In this document: positions 5,986 through 8,419 of the stretch, piece by piece
Layout: every line of letters starts with the position of its first letter
Numbering within the stretch: position 1 is the stretch's first letter
The notes under the pieces: generated by a model
Database searches by the model: none
Told to the model about the DNA's origin: nothing
Seen by the model: the letters and a program-made list of their open reading frames with translations, nothing else
Program-made: the position numbers and the translations under genes
DNA from: JAFLDD01 sp049314715
GTDB taxonomy: Bacteria > Pseudomonadota > Alphaproteobacteria > Rickettsiales > UBA3002
Assembly (NCBI GenBank): GCA_049314715.1
Contig: JBMOEL010000081.1
Location: 1 to 8,419, forward strand
Direction of reading: 5' to 3'
Length of the DNA: 8,419 nucleotides

Positions 5986-6519
5986 TTACTTCTTCTTGCC
6001 TTCCTTACGACGGACGACTTCATCCGAGTATTTAATCCCTTTGCCTTTGTAAGGCTCTGGTGCACGTAGCGAACGAATCTCTGCTGCTACTTGACCAATT
6101 TTCTGCTTGTCTGAACCAGCCAGCACCAAGGTGGTCTGCTTGTCCACCGTTACGGTGATGCCAGCAGGCACAATGTATTTCACTTCATGGCTGAAGCCGA
6201 GCGTCAGGGTTAGGATCTGACCTTGTGCAGCGGCACGGAAACCAACGCCCGAAATATCGAGCTGTTTCTTATAGCCATTGGTCACGCCTTCTACGAGGTT
6301 CTTCACGTTCGAGCGCACAGTTCCCCACATCGCACGCGCTTGCTGCGAATCATTGGCAGGGTTCACGATGAACTTACCATCTTTAATTTCCACCACCACA
6401 TCGCTATTGACGGGGGTCTTGAGTTCACCTTTCGGACCCTTCACGGTAATCGTATCTGCAGTTGCAGTGACGGTCACTTTATCAGGAATCGTAACAGGCA
6501 GTTTACCAAGGCGTGACAT
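5986..6519 (-). CDS. rplF: 50S ribosomal protein L6
   Basis: L6 lies near the factor-binding region of the large subunit. The 177-residue length is standard. It shows the family start MSRLGKLPVTIPDKV, the VKGPKGEL turn at about 28-35, two related halves, and the signature APEPYKGKGIKYSDE near 152-166, ending in a lysine-rich EGKKK. GGGAG lies seven bases before the ATG and is fused to the TAG stop of rpsH, indicating tight translational coupling. Its neighbours are rpsH and rplR in the conserved spc order. Confidence 0.98.
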   Translation of the reverse strand: MSRLGKLPVTIPDKVTVTATADTITVKGPKGELKTPVNSDVVVEIKDGKFIVNPANDSQQARAMWGTVRSNVKNLVEGVTNGYKKQLDISGVGFRAAAQGQILTLTLGFSHEVKYIVPAGITVTVDKQTTLVLAGSDKQKIGQVAAEIRSLRAPEPYKGKGIKYSDEVVRRKEGKKK

Positions 6520-6530
6520 TTTCGTTCTCC

Positions 6531-6923
6531 CTAGAATACGGTGCAGAGGATTTCGCCACCGACATGCTGCTGACGCGCAGCGAAGTCGGACATCACACCT
6601 TTGGAGGTGGAGAGGATGGCGATCCCCAAACCGCTATAATGTTTTGGCATCGTTGCCACTTTCGAGTATTTGCGCTGACCGCTTTTCGATACGCGCTTAA
6701 TCTCTTTAATGGCAGGCTCACCTTCATGGTATTTCAATTCTACCACGAGATTTTTCTTCGCACCGTCAGCCTCAACGCGGCTATCGACGATGAAACCTTC
6801 TTCCTTCAACACCTTGCAGATATCGACCAACAGGTTCGACGCTGGGCAGGTCAAATTCGCCAACTGCGCTTTTTGCGCATTGCGAACGCGGGTCAGGAAA
6901 TCTGCTACTCTATCGTTACTCAT
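6531..6923 (-). CDS. rpsH: 30S ribosomal protein S8
   Basis: S8 binds the central domain of 16S rRNA; in E. coli it also represses the spc operon by binding its mRNA near rplE. The 130-residue protein begins MSNDRVADFLTRVRNAQKA. It carries the GLGIAILSTSKGVMSDFAAR region (about 98-117), then VGGEILCTVF at the end, matching the family's conserved C terminus. AGGAG lies seven bases before the ATG and overlaps the rpsN stop. Whether autoregulation occurs here cannot be read; I did not find a convincing 16S-like S8 site around the start of rplE. Confidence 0.98.
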   Translation of the reverse strand: MSNDRVADFLTRVRNAQKAQLANLTCPASNLLVDICKVLKEEGFIVDSRVEADGAKKNLVVELKYHEGEPAIKEIKRVSKSGQRKYSKVATMPKHYSGLGIAILSTSKGVMSDFAARQQHVGGEILCTVF

Positions 6924-6933
6924 TTCTAATCTC

Positions 6934-7239
6934 CTACCAGCTTGCTTTGACGAGGCCGGGAATCAAGCCAAACGAACCAAGTTCGCGCAGCTGGTTACGG
7001 CACAATTTGAATTTACGGTAGTAACCGCGACCACGACCCGTGAGGGCGCAACGGTTACGGTAACGCACGCGGCTTGAGTTACGTGGCAACTCCGCCAATT
7101 TCATTTGCGCAGCAAAACGATCTTCCATCGCGAGCTCTTTGTTCATGATGGTGGCTTTAAGCTTGCTACGACGCGCGCGGTTTTTCTTAATCAAACCATC
7201 GCGTTTGCGGTTACGTTCTTTCATGCACAGTTTTGACAT
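6934..7239 (-). CDS. rpsN: 30S ribosomal protein S14, long form without zinc ribbon
   Basis: S14 lies in the head of the small subunit. The 101-residue protein begins MSKLCMKERNRKRDGLIKKN and ends with RCALTGRGRGYYRKFKLCRN followed by LRELGSFGLIPGLVKASW. It is the long, cysteine-independent type: no CxxC pairs are present. The frame continues upstream into rplE, but the ATG at 7239 is correct because it matches the family N terminus and has GGGAG seven to eight bases upstream. That ribosome site directly follows the rplE TAG. It sits between rplE and rpsH as expected. Confidence 0.98.
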   Translation of the reverse strand: MSKLCMKERNRKRDGLIKKNRARRSKLKATIMNKELAMEDRFAAQMKLAELPRNSSRVRYRNRCALTGRGRGYYRKFKLCRNQLRELGSFGLIPGLVKASW

Positions 7240-7249
7240 GTGATACTCC

Positions 7250-7831
7250 CTATTTCCTGAACGGTACGTTGAAGCCTTCGAGCAATGCGCGCGCTTCGTC
7301 ATCGGTTTTTGCGGTGGTCACGATGGTGATATCCATACCACGCACCGTGCTGATTTTATCATAGTTAATCTCAGGGAAAATGATCTGTTCCTTGAGGCCC
7401 ATGTTGTAGTTGCCTTGACCGTCAAAGCTCTTTGGGTTCACGCCGCGGAAGTCACGAATACGTGGCATAGCGGTGTTCACGAAGCGGTCGAGGAATTCAT
7501 ACATACGTTGCTTACGCAACGTAACGCGGCAACCGATTTGCAAACCAGCGCGCAGTTTGAAGGTTGCTTCTGCTTTTTTCGCGCGGGTGATAACAGGCTT
7601 TTGACCTGCGATCAGCGCCATTTCTTCTGCAGCGGCAGTGATTTGCTTTTGGTCGGCAACAGCCTCACCAACGCCCATGTTGATGACGATTTTCGTCAAA
7701 CGTGGAATTTGCATCACGTTTTTGTAGCCGAATTTTTCTTTCAGCGCAGGTACGATTTCTTTATCGTACACGACCTCAAGACGTGGCTTCTTTGCCGACG
7801 ACTCTTTCTTTACTGTTGCTGCCTTTGCCAT
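7250..7831 (-). CDS. rplE: 50S ribosomal protein L5
   Basis: L5 binds 5S rRNA and contacts the P-site tRNA from the large subunit. The core is clear: EKFGYKNVMQIPRLTKIVIN (residues about 32-51), GQKPVITRAKKAEATFKLR, IGCRVTLRKQRMYEFLDR and FPEINYDKI. The protein ends with LLEGFNVPFRK. At 193 residues it is about ten longer than the common 179-185, because of a Lys/Ala/Ser-rich N-terminal extension (about 1-16). No alternative start precedes the core. It lies 19 bases after rplX. Its stop TAG is followed at once by GGAG, the rpsN ribosome site. Confidence 0.98.
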   Translation of the reverse strand: MAKAATVKKESSAKKPRLEVVYDKEIVPALKEKFGYKNVMQIPRLTKIVINMGVGEAVADQKQITAAAEEMALIAGQKPVITRAKKAEATFKLRAGLQIGCRVTLRKQRMYEFLDRFVNTAMPRIRDFRGVNPKSFDGQGNYNMGLKEQIIFPEINYDKISTVRGMDITIVTTAKTDDEARALLEGFNVPFRK

Positions 7832-7850
7832 AACTTCCTCAAATAATCCC

Positions 7851-8168
7851 TTATGCGTTCACTACTTCGCCTGAACGCTTTGCGACCCGAACTTTTTTGC
7901 CGTCTTTGAGCACTTGGAAACCAACGCGAGTCGCCTTACCCGTTTTCGGATCAGCGAGCGCAACGTTGCTCAAGTGAATCGACGCTTCTTTAGAAACAAC
8001 ACCACCTTGGCCAGCAGCCGAAGGCTTGGTGTGGCGCTTAACCATATTGATGCCTTGCACCAATGCGCGGTTTTCCTCGACGAGGATTTTCAACACCTCA
8101 CCAGTCTTACCTTTGTCTTTGCCGGTAAGAATCACCACTTTATCGCCTTTTTTAATCTTCGCAGCCAT
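7851..8168 (-). CDS. rplX: 50S ribosomal protein L24
   Basis: L24 is an assembly-initiator protein that binds the 5' region of 23S rRNA. The 105-residue length is typical. A KOW motif is visible at the N terminus (KIKKGDKVVILTGKDKGKTG), followed by GINMVKRHTKPSAAGQGGVV and a basic C terminus. The ATG at 8168 has GGAG seven bases upstream in the 22-base gap after rplN. It ends in TAA and lies between rplN and rplE in the usual order. Confidence 0.98.
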   Translation of the reverse strand: MAAKIKKGDKVVILTGKDKGKTGEVLKILVEENRALVQGINMVKRHTKPSAAGQGGVVSKEASIHLSNVALADPKTGKATRVGFQVLKDGKKVRVAKRSGEVVNA

Positions 8169-8190
8169 TGTCTTTCTCCAACTTTCTCGA

Positions 8191-8419
8191 CTAGAGCACT
8201 TCTGGTGCCAGTGAGACGATTTTCATAAATTTCTTCGCGCGCAGTTCACGAGCAACCGGTCCGAAGATACGGGTGCCGATGGGCTCACCTTGTTTCGAAA
8301 TCAACACTGCCGCGTTGCGATCGAAACGAATGGTCGAACCATCCTGACGCTTGGTGGCGAACTTCGTGCGCACGATAACAGCACGATGCACTTCACCTTT
8401 TTTCACTTTACCACGTGGA
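8191..8419 (-). CDS. rplN: 50S ribosomal protein L14 (partial, N terminus outside window)
   Basis: The last 75 residues of L14 are visible, starting PRGKVKKGEVHRAVIV and including IRFDRNAAVLISKQGEPIGT and RIFGPVARELRAKKFMKIVS, ending LAPEVL. The family is about 122 residues, so roughly 47 N-terminal residues lie beyond the right edge. A GTG at 8406 is internal and should not be taken as the start. L14 binds 23S rRNA and forms part of the inter-subunit bridge region. It is normally the first gene of the spc operon, so the operon promoter should lie outside the window. Its stop is TAG. Confidence 0.97.
   Translation of the reverse strand, partial: PRGKVKKGEVHRAVIVRTKFATKRQDGSTIRFDRNAAVLISKQGEPIGTRIFGPVARELRAKKFMKIVSLAPEVL

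Noticed and set aside
7240..7302. Longer N terminus for S14 starting inside rplE
   Set aside because: The extra residues are not family-like, and a strong ribosome site precedes the ATG at 7239 that begins the canonical sequence.
1131..8193. Reassignment of UGA to tryptophan as the cause of missing TGA stops
   Set aside because: All proteins are full length under the standard code and the Trp codon checked in secY is TGG; no in-frame TGA is needed anywhere.

Overview
This window is most of a bacterial spc ribosomal-protein operon, read entirely on the minus strand. From right to left it runs rplN (cut by the window edge), rplX, rplE, rpsN, rpsH, rplF, rplR, rpsE, rpmD, rplO, then a break of about 1.1 kb, then secY and adk. 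The order with adk directly after secY, the long S14 without a zinc ribbon, and the palindromic repeat families present point to an alphaproteobacterium, probably a little-studied lineage. That placement is inferred from gene order and protein type, not from a phylogeny.

Two plus-strand genes do not belong to a normal spc operon. The first (3231-4109) lies in the break between rplO and secY and encodes a type IV prepilin-like (pseudopilin) protein with the FSLIELS processing site. It is bracketed by two small palindromic elements that share GTCAT...ATGAC ends. The left one (3246-3332) is exactly 29 codons long and sits in frame inside the prepilin leader. The right one (4151-4208) follows a terminator-like hairpin just after the gene. 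The insertion should split the spc transcript: the hairpin is U-rich on both sides, and a plausible separate promoter for secY-adk lies at 3173-3201.

The second (55-1134) meets adk tail to tail with a 4-base overlap, where rpsM would be expected in alphaproteobacteria. It encodes a protein with a HEYGH zinc-metallopeptidase motif followed by about 120 residues of Ala/Pro/Thr-rich low complexity. Its family is not recognised.

The ribosomal genes are tightly packed with gaps of about 10-22 bases. Several stop codons are fused to the next Shine-Dalgarno sequence. None of the 14 genes ends in TGA, and 7 of the 12 minus-strand genes end in TAG. L24, L5, L6, L14, L15, L18 and L30 build the large subunit; S5, S8 and S14 build the small one; SecY is the membrane export channel; Adk balances adenine nucleotides. 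The most interesting parts are the repeat-flanked prepilin cassette and the unplaced metallopeptidase gene.
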